64,000 nt of DNA from Cymodocea nodosa (taxonomy: Eukaryota > Streptophyta > Magnoliopsida > Alismatales > Cymodoceaceae): the NCBI GenBank assembly GCA_036874045.1, contig CM072345.1:14042001-14106000 (forward strand), in the 5' to 3' direction. The notes under the pieces were generated by a model. It was not told the origin of the DNA. It did not search any database and worked only from the letters and a program-made list of their open reading frames with translations. Shown here one piece after another: positions 24,801 to 37,880 of this stretch; within the stretch, counting starts at the first letter, position 1; each line of letters starts with the position of its first letter. Made by a program: the position numbers and the translations under genes.

Positions 24801-27800
24801 TCATAAGCAGTTCAGAACTGTCACAACAAAAATATGGACACATGTTACTAGGAGTTTTTCAGGGTTAGGCATGTCTTCTAAAAAATATTAAGGGCATACT
24901 TCATTTAAGAGAACATTATCATATCTTCTCCAAGTGCAAATTCAATCACAAGTATCTTGGAGCTTACATTTCTTTAATGACAAAGTTCTTTCTAAGGCAT
25001 TTTTTCGTCTCTAATATACATATAGAATCACTGCATGTCAGAATTATATCACCCATATAGACTGTAATAATAACACGTCCTTTATTATTTTGCTTGCTGA
25101 AAACAGAGTGATCTATCATGTATTGTCTAAAACCTACCGTTGGCACAATCATGTTGAGTTTTTCAAGCCAATCACAAGGGATTGGATCAATGCCATATGT
25201 AGCCTCTCTAATACTTAAAATAGGAAGGTCCATCTACACCTAAAAACATAACTAGGAAGCCACTTCATAAGTACACAATCATAGAGCTCACCATATAAGA
25301 AGGCATTTTTTACATAGTCCATAATGACAGAAATTGATAGTACTACCAGGAAAAAATTCCTACATAATCAATGCTATAGGTCTGGGTAAATCTTTTGCCA
25401 CAAATGAATTTTGTATGTCTCCATTGTCCCATAGACTTCTATTTGATGGTGTAGACCTCATCTGCAACCAATTACCACAATCATCCTGTCCCATAAATAG
25501 AATTTGTTTGGATGGAATAAGGGCATTGATGGATTTGGCTCCTTCCCTCGACAGCTAAACCCATAAACCTCCTCTCTGCAAATCCACCTAGATCTAACAT
25601 ACTGACCAGAGAATTTAGTTCCTGGGGAATCCTCCCTTGTTTGGATTAACCTGCATTGAGACTGCACCAGTGAGGATGTGGAAGAGAAAGTCAGCAGCTG
25701 GAAGGAGACCAGAAGGACCTGCTGATGGCAAGAGCAACAGCTGCAAGGGATGGAACAACTGGCAGCAGCCATTGGAATGACCAACAATGGCTGGCGGCAG
25801 TGGCTGACAGCAGCCTTAGATGACCCTGATGGTGATTTCTGTGGGTAAAGAGAGGACAGATATTGGCATTTGTGCGGATGAAGAAAGATTTGGTTTTGAA
25901 AGTGGAAAGGAAGCTTAGGGTTTCTTCCCTTCCCCAACCATGATTTGATAACATAGAGAAAAATAGGAGATGATCTCTTTTGGTTAAGGTTAATCCCGTA
26001 AAAAAGTGGTTAGGAGGCACAAATTTCCAATGTGGGACACTGGGACTATTATCCCACTATTAAACAATAATATTATCTAACCCTACGAAATAAAGACATG
26101 GAAATTGCATCTTGACAAAGGATGAATTTTCTAGGTTCAAAATGTCCAACCTTTTACTTATCCTAGCAGTGGATTCTGTGTGTCATGATCTTTGCAACAT
26201 TCATCCTTTCAGAATATCAAATTCAAAGCACCTCTTAAATACTCTTGCTTAAGGATCAATGCAAAGCACAATGCAAAAGCACCTTCAATTCTGTTAATTG
26301 GTCAAATATCAAAATCACTTGTTGCAGATCATAAAACAATATCAAGGGCAGTCAATGTTCTAGTAGGCAACTAATGATCAGGTTAAATACCATCTGAAGA
26401 TGCATTAGAATGGAAATTTAGTGAAAACTGAAAACTAAAAAAATCCCACCAAGATGAAAGCAAAGCTTTGCAACTGTTGAATAAAAAAAGAGCAACTCTA
26501 CCAATAAAACAGAGTTCTGATTTTGAATAAATACCTTTTCTCAAAGTAAAATTTAAATAATACCTGCATCCATAGTTCCTCTGCTTCTTTAGTTCGGCCT
26601 CGTAGCTTTGCCCGATCCGAAATAGCAATAGCCCAATTATAGAATGCCTGGAAATGGAGATTTTGAACAAAGAAGCACCTCTTAAATACTCTTGCTTAAG
26701 GATAGATTTACATTAAAAATTTCATATAAAAGACATTGCTAAGCATACAGCCAGACAACAAGCCAAAAATAGAGAAAGTTGGTGTCACGTTGAAAACCCC
26801 AAACATCTTAATGCTTGTAAAAAAGCAGCAAGGAAAAGACATATGGGATTTCTAGTATTCAAATTCCAAATTAATGAAGACAAGCTTTGGAGCAATACAG
26901 CTACTTTATTGTGACCCTACTGTCACAACTTCAAATCCAAAGAAACATTTCCGCTTGTGGGTATAAGACTACATACAATTAGACCTATGATCACGTATTA
27001 AAAGAGCATCGTGCACTGATTTTACGCTTATAAATTTTCAAATTAATAGATTTGAATTGAGTTTCCTACCAGTGACATAAAGAAAGTTTCCCGCAAGAAG
27101 TTTATGCATTTCCACCAAGATGACATCCTAATTCATGGCCTAAAGATAAAAAAAGATGCAGGAGAAAACCAAAAATCATTTGACTTCGGGTTTTGATTTG
27201 TGTTATGAAGTTAGAATAAACAAGTTAATAAGCATCAAAATGCCAAAACTAATTGCAAAAAAAAAGAAGGCTAGAGAAAAGAAAGTAATATATAAACAAT
27301 CCCTTGCCAACATGAGAACGTACAAGCCAAGTATTTTCCATATATCATTGAAATGGCAAAAAAAATAATGACAATGGGAGGATAAAAAAATATTATTTGT
27401 GAATCATTGAAAATGTTTATCTATCATTGTTTACTGCAAAGACCAGGACCAAAAACATGCTCAACAGTTCTTCCAAAGTCAAATAAAAACTGTACTTACA
27501 GAAAATTTCGATAATAAGAAATAAACAAATCAAACTGGAAAGAATTGCTTCTTCACTGGATAATGTAACATACATCATGAAGTGTAGGGCAAAGTTGTGT
27601 AGCCTCATCATACTTTTTGCAAGCTTCCTCAAGTAATGCATCTTTTGAAGGGGAGGTAGAATCTGGTGCAACATTATCCGCACTTTCCTGAATATCATTG
27701 TGACATCAGGATAATATGATTAATAAAGTAACATCAGATTTAGGTATATGCCCACACTAAATAAGGCTGCCTATTTTTTAAATTAGAATAAGAGTTATCA

Positions 27801-30800
27801 AGGCATCTGACAAGGTCTGCTAGGAGGGGATCCTCATCTGCAGTCCACCACCTACATCATCCTATCATCCTACTGTGCAGAAAGTTTGAAGGGTGTCACA
27901 TTTTTATTGTATACATCACATTTTTGTTATCTGAGTACTACCATTTTGCCTTTGGAATTGGTCAATTGATGCAATTAGATTTCTTTCCAAGAAATGATTT
28001 TCTTTTCAAATTATGTTTGGGTTCATCTCATTAAACACAACTCATAAAAGAGAACGAGTTAATTGCAAAATGCAAACTAATAAGAAATGTGAATTGCTAC
28101 CCCTTTAGACATCGAGGACTTCTACTACTGTGCCATGGACAACTTCCAATGGTACTTTTAGTGGTGTCTTACAATCTTCTTAGTACAATTAGCTATTAGT
28201 CATTGCATGCTTTATCCTTCTATGTTCCACAACAGTGTCACTCTAAAACTTTTTTTAAAAATAACATAAGTGACTGAAATCTAAGTCAAAATGCTGATTT
28301 ATTTTCAGGAAAACATACAACACAAGCTACACTATTAATTTTCTAATGAATTAATACCAGAAGAAAAAAAGATGTATAAATTTGAACCTGAAGGACAAGG
28401 GCCCAATTGTAAAATGCATCATGATCGTCAGGATTCCTATCTATTGCAACAGCATACCTGCACCACATGAAATATTTGAATTTTAAAATACTCAGGCTTC
28501 TAGTTTTCTCATGTACTGGTGTTTCTAACTGACAAAGATAAATGACAAATATTTCTGATGCACTGGTCACAGATTTTGGACTACGAAAGAAAAATGACAC
28601 ATGTTGTATAGATCATGAGGTGATTACATACGAATAGGGATTTAGATTAAATGAATATCCAATAATCTAATAACACACACAACCACCCATATAACTTATT
28701 GTATATATAAGTTTAACACTTTTCCTCAAGCTGAGACATCCATATGATTTCTTGGAGTTATATGTATGCCTTAGAGTTCATATCTTATATGTGCTAATAG
28801 GTTATCAGATATTCATTTATCATAGGGTATCCCTAATCACACACATGTACGTGCATGTGTGCATTTTATGTATGCATGTGTGCATGAGCTCATCCTCTCA
28901 TTAGTAATAACATACTTTGCCACTCTAATCTCACAAGCTAAACATGCACTAATGATATTCATATGAAATAATTTCTCTTGTCACAAGCCTTATTCTAGAA
29001 TAATGGGATCAAGTGCGTTCAAAGACCAAGTTCAATGTTTGCTAAATTTGAAATAAAATAATAGCACGAAAAACTAAATTTTTCTATAGTCCATATGCAT
29101 TACAGAAAAAAGGAGAAATATGCTACCTTCTTGCAGCAAATGTGAGAATTTTCTGTCGAGACCTACCCTCCTCGTCCACAACATCGACATTGTTGATCAA
29201 ATCCATGGAGATGTCATTCTGGCCCACATACTGATGCTGCAAGCCATCTTGACTGAAATATATTAGAGAGAAAAATAAGATCAATGAACTACTTGTAAGA
29301 TTCAGATGATTTGATTTAGCCCGGTACATAAGCATATAAGGTATGGAGAAATTATATGTCATGAGTGATACAATTTCTGCTTTGTTTGCACATCGTAATA
29401 GTAATTATCTCCAATCTAGTTTAATTGAAAGAATGGTCGTCTTAATGAAAAGGAAAGAAATCCTAAATGGATCCATGCTCAGAAGTATGATTAAGGACCA
29501 ACATATATTGATCTACTTACCAAGAAAAATGTGAACCTTTGGGTGAAGAGGTCGTGAATGACTGGGATAATGGAACGAGATTGAATTGTAACATTTATTC
29601 TTGAGAGATGGGACTGAAAAATCTAAATAATTAACATTAAAAAATTTTAGTCCTTACATTTCATCTTTGGTGATGTTCAGGATAGATTTTTTATTGTATT
29701 TTTAAACACATATTATAACTCAAATCACCATCTGTTTATATTGCTTCTGGTTTGGAAAGTCGTTTTCCACTAATAGATAAATAAATAACAAGCGATAAAT
29801 TAGAATCCCTATTCCCCAGGTTATACAATTATTTCTACCCTCTAGATGTTTCATATGTTCATAAGTTGTTGATATTCTTGTTTAGATAATCATATGTCAG
29901 CTCATCTCACCCTCGCAAAACTTTTCAAAGAAAGGTGCTTCAGAATGTTGATAAACACATTCCACCAATCTCAGCATTTTCAGCCAAATGCATCAAATCT
30001 AATTCACCTTCTATCATATCTGCCCAACTGTTCTACATCAAACATTATAAAAACAGAATGATACCATATTAACAAAAACAACAACAACAATCCAAGCGGT
30101 AGTGAAGCCATAATTCCACTACGTAGAATAGCACCGTCAAACATGCAATATAAAATGAAACCTAATAGTATCCACATTTTTCTCCGTTCATCCCCTCTCG
30201 CATCAATAAAACTTTTCGAATGAAGCGTTTCAGACAGTTAACTCCAACTCGCAAGTCTCGGCATTTTCAACCAACATGCATAAAATGATACAAATCATTT
30301 TCACACAGTCTCCAATGTGATCAACTGATCTGGGACAAACAATATCCGCATTCGTCTCAACATAAAACATCATACCAATGGTAGGACAATTCTCATTTTC
30401 AGTCAGAACGACCTACGGAACATGAACTTCTCCCGCAGTCCCAAGTCTCTCCAGCCAGAATTGACAAAACATAACAACATGCACATCATATTTAAGAACA
30501 CAATCGTGACACGAATTCTACCGAGATTCCTAAAAGATAAAGTGCAGGAGAAGAATAGCGGCTCACCCGTATATCGCACTCGCGGTTCTCCTGCTCCCCT
30601 CTGACTTGCTTTCGAGCAAATCAGACCCTCCGCTAGCAACCGTATCCCCTTTTCCCTCGTCCAGCACGTTCAGCAGCTCCCGCATAGTAAACGTACGGTT
30701 TCCGTTCGAATCCAGCGTCTTTTCTTCGCCGGACTGGGTCTGAGGCTTCTCCAAACTCTCAGATCCGTTCTCCCCCTTCTTCCCCTTCTCCCCGTCACGG

Positions 30801-30889
30801 GACACGGAATCATTCGCCGCTTCGGTAAGGTCCCCGGTCTTTGAGACCTCCCCGCTGGACTGCTCCGCTTCAATCGTGATCTCCGTCAT
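21824..30889 (-). CDS. HLB1: HLB1-like tetratricopeptide-repeat protein (trans-Golgi/actin link), 14 exons
   Basis: Coding exons on the minus strand: 30889-30567, 29252-29127, 28457-28388, 27687-27574, 26647-26564, 24517-24467, 24341-24312, 24168-24106, 23859-23794, 23710-23582, 23292-23257, 23171-23052, 22499-22317, 21934-21824; 1506 bases, 501 residues. After an acidic disordered start, [10 protein letters not shown] and [19 protein letters not shown] lead into TPR-type helices ([52 protein letters not shown]). The C-terminus has [19 protein letters not shown] and [12 protein letters not shown]. The whole matches Arabidopsis HLB1 (HYPERSENSITIVE TO LATRUNCULIN B 1), a trans-Golgi/early-endosome TPR protein that links trafficking to actin. 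Intron 6 appears to start with GC. Intron 5 holds a Copia relic. Head to head with TAC1. The start is the first ATG consistent with the family N-terminus. Confidence 0.93.
24964..25460 (-). mobile_element. Decayed Ty1/Copia reverse-transcriptase fragment in HLB1 intron 5
   Basis: Minus-strand reading, with frame changes, gives [11 protein letters not shown] (about 25385), then [17 protein letters not shown] (about 25285), then an open stretch from 25233 to 24964 with [21 protein letters not shown] and [15 protein letters not shown]. These follow the order of Copia reverse transcriptase. The catalytic YVDD box reads YMGD, so one Asp is lost, and stops and shifts interrupt the rest. Flanking DNA to about 26070, including a TCCCACATTGGAAA segment on the minus strand, may be further element sequence (LTR-like), but no matching second LTR was found. 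The relic has the same orientation as HLB1 and lies wholly inside the intron. Confidence 0.8.
26226..26703. repeat. Exact 31-base direct repeat bracketing HLB1 exon 5
   Basis: Copies at 26226-26256 and 26673-26703 begin AAGCACCTCTTAAATACTC and are identical over 31 bases. One lies in intron 5 and the other in intron 4, so the 84-base exon 5 (26564-26647) sits between them. Confidence 0.9.
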
Positions 30890-32694
30890 CTTCAAGTGAT
30901 GCTTGGATCTTCTCCCACCGGTCGGAGATGGGGATGGAGAAGCGAAGGAGATCTGACCGAAACGAGGAAGCGGAACAAGCTTATTGATTATGCTGGTTTG
31001 TTTGGAAGGGTGCCTTTTGTAATTTCCGTGTGTAAAATACATGTGACCATAAATACATGGCAAGAATTTTATTTAAATCATTAAATATCCAAATTTAGAA
31101 GTTGAAAATTTTATTGATTTTTGTTGACTAATCACGATTAAAATGTCTCAATGAATGAAAATCAAATTAAATTTATATTATAATACATAATATTATACCT
31201 TCTACTAAATAATTATATAATTAAATATATATATATATATTTATTTATTTATTTAATAATAATAAATTTAAAAAATGTCGCTAGAAATGTTAGCCAGAAG
31301 TACTTTTTTAAACGTATTTGATTAAAGAACAAGATACTCTTTGAGTACACCGAGAGAGTGTTTATGTTAGCCAGAAATCAATAAAAAAGAAAATGATTCA
31401 TTTAAGGTATAAAAAGCAAGATACTCTTCAAATAAGAAGGATGAAAAAGTGTGAGTTTCTTATCCTCTTGAATTCTTAGAATTCACAATTAAGAGGTTGT
31501 CAAGCATTGGTTAATAACTGTTAATGATTATAATTCTCTAATCCTACATTTAGCGTAAAAATCAGTATATTGTTTTTATAAATAGTATACTAATTTTGAA
31601 AATAATTAAGTATTTTAATAGATAAAAATCTTGTACTGATATTTTTATATTTTTTGAATTTCGAAACAAACACAAATGAAAGTCTTTTATTTCCCATGAA
31701 CTCTTTTCCTTTAATGGACGAACATCAAAGTGCAAAAGAAATGGAACGTGCATGCACATGATTCTTTTGTCGCCCGCGACTTGTAAGAATCAAATGATGT
31801 CATCATGTTGGAATAAAACCGGTAATTCGATTTCAGTTAAAATACTTTTCCGAAACTTATTTGATTAAGATGAGGTACGAGAAGACCTAAGCATAAGGAT
31901 GGTGTCATGCGGAACAGTGGGAGTATGGAATGGTCCAACTAATCGATCATGTACTCACGTCAACTGCAAGACGTATGTAATGTACTTGAACACTAGTGTT
32001 TACATCATCACGTATTAAAATTTGATTATGTTCGATGAAGACCTTTAATGGGATTGAAGGCAGCGTTGCTGGTCTTCCCGTAGGGAATTACGTGAAAAGA
32101 GATTAATGGGATTGATGGGACGCATGCGCAAAGGAGGACTCTTGTCCTGAAGCAGCCATGCATAATACAACGATGGATGGAGTGACCGACACGGGACGAC
32201 CTGCCTACCTTCCTTCGTAGGTGCACGTTCTAGCCTTGCATAGGCGCTTGTCGACGCGTAGGATATGTTCACGTGACAGCCGGTTGTTCTCGTAGGTCTC
32301 AAGGTTTATTAGTCTGGTAAGTAATAATTTTAAGTTAAATCTTAAGGAAGGAGACCCAACTCGGAAATACCAACCCAAAGGGTGTAGGAAGCCGTCAGTT
32401 GATTACGAACGATCGATAAACTTGTTCGTTAGCGATGTGGGAGGTCGTACACCGGCACATGGGCAAGTGGGAGCGCTTTCCCTCACTCCACTCCGCCAAC
32501 ACACCCACCCTCGTCCTCCTCCGCCTGTCCGCTGCGCTGCGTCCGAATCACGAAATATCCACCGGTGGGACGGGGGAACCCCGGCGGTGGGTACCGCCAT
32601 GTGCTATCTGTCTAGGGGCATATCATTATCCACATTCACCTCCCCCCAACGCGACGACGGCTGGTTTGGTCTTCTCACCCCCCCTCGGGATTAC
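30890..32694. other. Divergent intergenic region between HLB1 and TAC1
   Basis: Holds the HLB1 5' leader and promoter on the left and the TAC1 promoter on the right. The middle (31080-31900) is A+T rich, with an (AT)n run near 31225-31241. 32395-32690 is G+C rich and upstream of the TAC1 TATA box. No other gene is seen. Confidence 0.55.
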
Positions 32695-32700
32695 TATAAA
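32695..32700 (+). promoter_or_regulatory. TATA box of the TAC1-like gene
   Basis: TATAAA within TTACTATAAATTC. Transcription would begin near 32727, giving a leader of about 125 bases that includes the CGAC repeat at 32791-32811. Confidence 0.65.
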
Positions 32701-32790
32701 TTCTTCGTGTAGATTCTTTGCTCCCTCCCTCCATCATCCACTCATTCATGATTGATCGCCGAGGTCCAAGTTCCTGAGTTGGAGCTCCAC

Positions 32791-32811
32791 CGACCGACCG
32801 ACCGACCGACC
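32791..32811. repeat. (CGAC)n tetranucleotide repeat in TAC1 leader
   Basis: Five CGAC units in the predicted 5' untranslated region, about 40 bases upstream of the start codon. Confidence 0.9.
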
Positions 32812-32851
32812 TTTCTAGCTGTTGGTCGCAGAGAAGAAGAGCTGGGTAGCC

Positions 32852-35508
32852 ATGAAGGTGAGGAGTCCATGTAGTTCTTAATTCTTCGACTGGCGCGCGA
32901 CTTGGTAACATATATATATATATATATATCTCTCATCTCTTTTCTTCTGCAGATCTTCAATTGGATGCACTGGAAGTTGCAACGCAGCAACGATTACTGC
33001 AAGGTGTCGCACATGGAAGAGAAAGGTAGCGTGCGCCCTATTTAATCCTGAATCTTTTCTTTAGTTTAATGTTCCATTCAATCAAGGAGAACAACTACGA
33101 GCTAGGACTTTTTGTGAGAAAGCTGAGCTTTTAAAGGAAGAAGGGAGTAATAAGTAGCGTTGAACAGCTAGCATTCTGCTTCGTACCTCCGTCGTGGAAT
33201 GTAAACATGTAATAATATTGCAATGCAAGTCAAAATAATATAACGCAATAATTCTTGTTCTTCTTACGTACATCATTAGTGTAGATCAATAATTAGTCCT
33301 ATGCCAACAGTGTAGCATGATACAAGCTGTTTTATTTTATTACCATGGTACAAAAATGATACTAAATGATGCAAGATGTAATATCACAACCATCAATGTG
33401 AACTTTTAATTTAAAATTAATTAATAATAAACGGAAAGAATTAACACATATAAGTCTCAGTTTAATCTCTATTTAAACAATGTAAAATTATTTTCAACAA
33501 TCATCCTCACTTGTAATTTATTTATATATCTATCAGTGAATATGGGTAGGTGATTCTATTTTGATGCTATCTAAAATTTTAATTCAAGTTCCCCCAGAAT
33601 GAATATATATAAGTTCAAGTTTAATCTCCTCCTTAATCGTTATAAGATTTTTATCACTACAATACAAATTAAAATTACTTAATGGTACGAGATTGTATCG
33701 ATTTGTCACAAATTGTTAGTGCAACCATACATTCCCTGAAACCCTCCTCGAGTGCTCATCTTATTCTTGAAAACCATGTCAGACTGTCACAATGATGTAT
33801 AAATTGAAATAAGATTTGTGTATACAAGTCATGGGTTTTTTGTGTGTAATTAATTAGAAGATTTACTTGTTCAGCAGAAATAACTTAAATAAATGGCAAT
33901 CTTTTCTCGCTTCAGCAGCAAAATGGTTTATACTTTATCTCGTTGTTTCTCTTCTTCTGCATTTTCTTTCCACTACCCTTCTAGTTTTTTCTTCTCAGAA
34001 TATTTCCGAAGCATGCCAATATCACGTATTTCATTAAATCCTGTCGATACATGTGAGTCAACTCCCGTCTAATTTTCTGGTTTATGTTTTTCAAATTCGT
34101 AAGGCGTTGTTAAATTTCTCATGGATCGACGAGGATAAAGATATATATATATATATATACATGATGCATAAGAGAGAACATGCAGATAAATTCACCAACT
34201 TTGAGCACGAGACGAAAATGGGGGAGATAGAAAAGAAAGCGCTTCTTTTGGAACCAGGCGACCTGGCCAACCTCCATCAAGCTTTGGACTATACAATCCT
34301 CAGCATTGGCACGCTCGGCTGTTACCATGACAACTTCTACAACATGGAAGAAGAAGATGATGATGATGAAGAAGGAGAATGGGTCTCTGAGACACATCAC
34401 GGCGCTCCAACCAGCGGGGAGTACTGCTCTTCCGAATCACAAAAGCAAGAACAGCAAGAATCAACCCTGGGTCGAAAACCGAAAGCCGGAAAGAACAACG
34501 ACAACAGGAAGAATGAAAAGCCGGTCAAGCCAGCGGCGATGATGGACCCGGCGGTACAGAAAGTGCCGGATGCTGCAGGGAACGAAGAGAAGCTCCTTGA
34601 ACCGTTGCTGAAGAAGAAAGTGGATCACGTGGGGAGGACCACGCTGTTGGATCTTTTTCGCGAATCCGATGGTCTGACGCGCAAGAGGACGACTGCTTCG
34701 TGTCACATCCAAACTTCTAATGGGGAGACGAAGGACGTGGCCGTGGACGGGATGGCGTCGTCGTATGCGAAGAAGCTTGCGTCCCGGAAGAGGAAAGATA
34801 AGAATCCATCCCCTCCCATTTCCAAGAAACTGCGCCAGGTAATGTTTCCTTCTTACCTCCCCCCTGGGTTGTTTTATCGCTTCCTGATTTCTTGCTTCAC
34901 GCGTATGTATGATTTCGATCTAAAACTAAAATAAAGCACCAGCCATGATCGATGATATATCACAGTAAAGTGGATCCACTCGACTGTATTCACGAATTCG
35001 ACAACAGGTTTTGAATCCACAGTTGACCCATAAATTTCTTCGTCGATCTGGACTCGGTCAGGAAGAACACGTAAATTATTAGTTGCACAGCTGGTCGATC
35101 GTCAAGTTAATAATTCTTTATCGGTTAATTAAAACTGTGGGAATGCGCTGCTCCACGAATGAACTATATATAATCTTCCCTGACATGATGATCCGTGCCA
35201 TGCACGCACGCAGCTGGCCACGAAGATGATGCGGAAGAAGATACATCCGGAGGCCAAAGGCGAGATATCCCCGGTGCAGAAACAAGCTCCCGAACGGCTG
35301 CTATTGAAGCATGAAAACAGTGGGTCCGACGAGTCCACCCTTCTTCTCTGGTGCGCATCTATCCTAATATATAGCTAGTGATCAACATAATACCCGATTA
35401 TGCATGATGCCAAGAAATTAATTAAAAGGTTTGAAAACATACATCCTTCTTGATGAGGGATCTATGATCTTCAGTTAATTTTTTAGTTTCTCTTTCCCAC
35501 TTTGCAGA
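32852..35508 (+). CDS. TAC1: IGT-family protein, TILLER ANGLE CONTROL 1-like, 5 exons
   Basis: Predicted exons 32852-32857, 32953-33025, 34186-34838, 35214-35350 and 35508 (last base of the stop); 870 bases, 289 residues. The first exon is only ATGAAG, and exon 2 continues IFNWMHWKLQ, giving the MKIFNWM start of the LAZY/TAC1 (IGT) family. ILSIGTLG at residues 64-71 is the namesake IGT motif. An acidic run follows, then a basic cluster at about 222-241 (KKLASRKRKDK...KKLR), a likely nuclear signal, and MMRKKIHPE near the end. There is no C-terminal EAR-like region, which separates TAC1 from LAZY1. TAC1 promotes wider branch or tiller angle. The exon 3 acceptor (TGCAG, 34181-34185) fits the reading phase but lacks a good pyrimidine tract. 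The last intron splits the TGA stop, close to rice TAC1, whose fourth intron lies in the 3' untranslated region. Confidence 0.82.
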
Positions 35509-37042
35509 AGCGAGGCATTTATCTGCAGTCGGCAACTGTGGGCCGAATGAAGGGAATCCGAAAGGCCCACTCCTTGTTTCTTGAGTTAATTACTACGCGC
35601 CGGTCCAGTGATCTCGGTACAATTCTCAGATGCCCCGATGGATATCAATCAAGTTCGACATATGTATTAGTTTAATGTGTTCTGCATGGACCACCCGAGG
35701 ATATTAATTAAATTCCAGAATTTTTTCGTTTAATGCATGCTTGGTGTTCAAAAAAACTCCTCTCTTTTTTCCCGAGATAGCTAGGGTAGTTTTTTATAAG
35801 ACAAAAAAGAGCATGTGAGCACTCACGTGAAATGATTAAGATTATAAAGTTTGGGATTACATTTTTTATTATCATTTACATATTTTGACATCCCGTTATT
35901 TGCATATTTCGTTAAACAAAAAATATATTTTTATATCTAAAACATTTACCTTCTTTTATATCTTATGTTTTAAAATTTTATTTACTTCATGTATTTATGA
36001 CTGAGATTAAATGCCAGTCATACATGTGGGCACCTACAAAAATATTGTTGTAAATGTCTACATACTTCTTGCCCCCTTTTTATATATGGTAGTAGATTTT
36101 TTCTTATCACGTAAAAAAAAAAGATCAATTTTTTAAGATTAAGGTTAGAAAAATACAATAGAAGATAGAGAAATATCGAAAATGAAGGACGACAATATAG
36201 GAGAGATAAAAATAAAGAATAATTTAGGAAAAGAGACACATATGTATTTTAGCTGTTAAAATAATGACATTGGAACAAGATTCTGCAAACCTTCTTTTTC
36301 AGATCACGCAGTAGTGTTTTTGGTAATGGTAGATTATCCTACTTTGCTTTGAATTTAATCAAGATTCTCTTATTTTCATGTAATGAATTACAAAATGAAC
36401 ATCGTTATTTGACGAATGTTAAAAAATAGATGTAAAATAATTAGGGTCTGCTTTTTTTATCATACGCATGGCAATCGATCAAGGTCCGCCTCCGTCGGTC
36501 TAACGGGGATTAGAACGGCGTGGGAATGAAAAGAACTTAATTGGCAACTTGACGGTTGGAATAAAAATTGAGAACGTGAATTCGTCAAATACAACGGGAC
36601 GAGAGAAACCTTGGATTCCAGCCAGCCCACCGTTTCGAATTAGAACACGAGCCAGACTCCAATCTTAATTTCTTAAAATCCTGTGGTTGTAAAAAAACAA
36701 ATAAGAAAGAAAAAACTGAATTCTTCGGCGTCCAAAAGAAATCAGAAAATTTGTACGATAATCGATCAAACAAGTGAGCGGTACTTTCGAGCTAACTCCC
36801 CCGACCTTCCTCGAAATCCAAATGCAATTTCTCCCGTGATTCCGCTCTGCCACGTGAAGCGATACTTTCCAGTCAACTCTCGCTCGGAATCGATTTTTTT
36901 TTGTTTTGTTTCCTTCCTTTTTCATGTTGGCTAATCTAAAAAATAAATTTACTTTACTTTCAATATTAATACTCATTTCGATATCAACCTTGCAATATTT
37001 TTTCTTCGACTTTTACCTTGATTTTGTTTGTACACATTTTTC
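35509..37042. other. TAC1 3' region and intergenic DNA
   Basis: 35508 to perhaps 35750 is probable TAC1 3' untranslated sequence. The remainder is A+T rich with short frames only; nothing recognised. Confidence 0.5.
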
Positions 37043-37655
37043 GATGAAAAAAACAAAATAACTAAAATGACGTTTATGCAGGAAACGACAGAAATTTAAA
37101 AAGATATCAAATAATAAATTTAAAAAATAAAGTGAAAAATATTATATTTGAAAAGTAATATATTATTTAATGTTATTAAGTTGTGTTAAAATTAATATTA
37201 CTTATTTAATATATTATTAAATTGAGCCGAATATGTTAATGTACTATTTATTTTTATAACATTAATGTTATTATACTTTGATGTATTGTAATTTAATATC
37301 ATTCTTCAACATTATTTTTTATCTTTATCTATTATAATTTTAATATATTTATTATTATAATTATATTTCTTGATATTACATTAACATTATTATTTATTTT
37401 AATATATTATAACTATAATATGTTATTTATTATTATAATTATAATTACTATATTTTAATTTATTATAATTATATTAATAATTTATATATTATTTATTATA
37501 TTATAAATCAATATCGTTTTCTATCATTTTCAAATAAATAAAATAAAAAGGATATAAAACGTTTTCTTTAATATGAAAGAAGACGAGTGAAAAATCACCT
37601 TTTCTTATTTCTATTGATACAAATATAAAAAAGAAAAAAATTTCTCACTATTTAC
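37043..37655 (-). repeat. A+T-rich dispersed repeat, copy B (inverted relative to copy A)
   Basis: Reverse complement of the element at 17026-17790, about 613 bases. Shared blocks include ACCTTTTCTTATTTCTATTG, GCCGAATATGTTAATGTA and AACATTAATGTTAT. It lacks roughly 150 bases present in copy A toward one end. The region ends about 650 bases upstream of the cytochrome b5 start. Confidence 0.75.
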
Positions 37656-37845
37656 TTTTCACTCATTTCCTTTAATTTCTTGATCACACAAATCTCTCCT
37701 TTAACATATTTGATTTTAAAATTATTAAGCGTTAGAACAAAGGTAATGCAATAGAATGACAAAAATTAATCTTTTATTTTACATCTTTTTATTTGCCATT
37801 GTTCTGTGTATTTTGTTATATAATTCTCTATAAACCTTACCTCAG

Positions 37846-37880
<35 letters not shown>

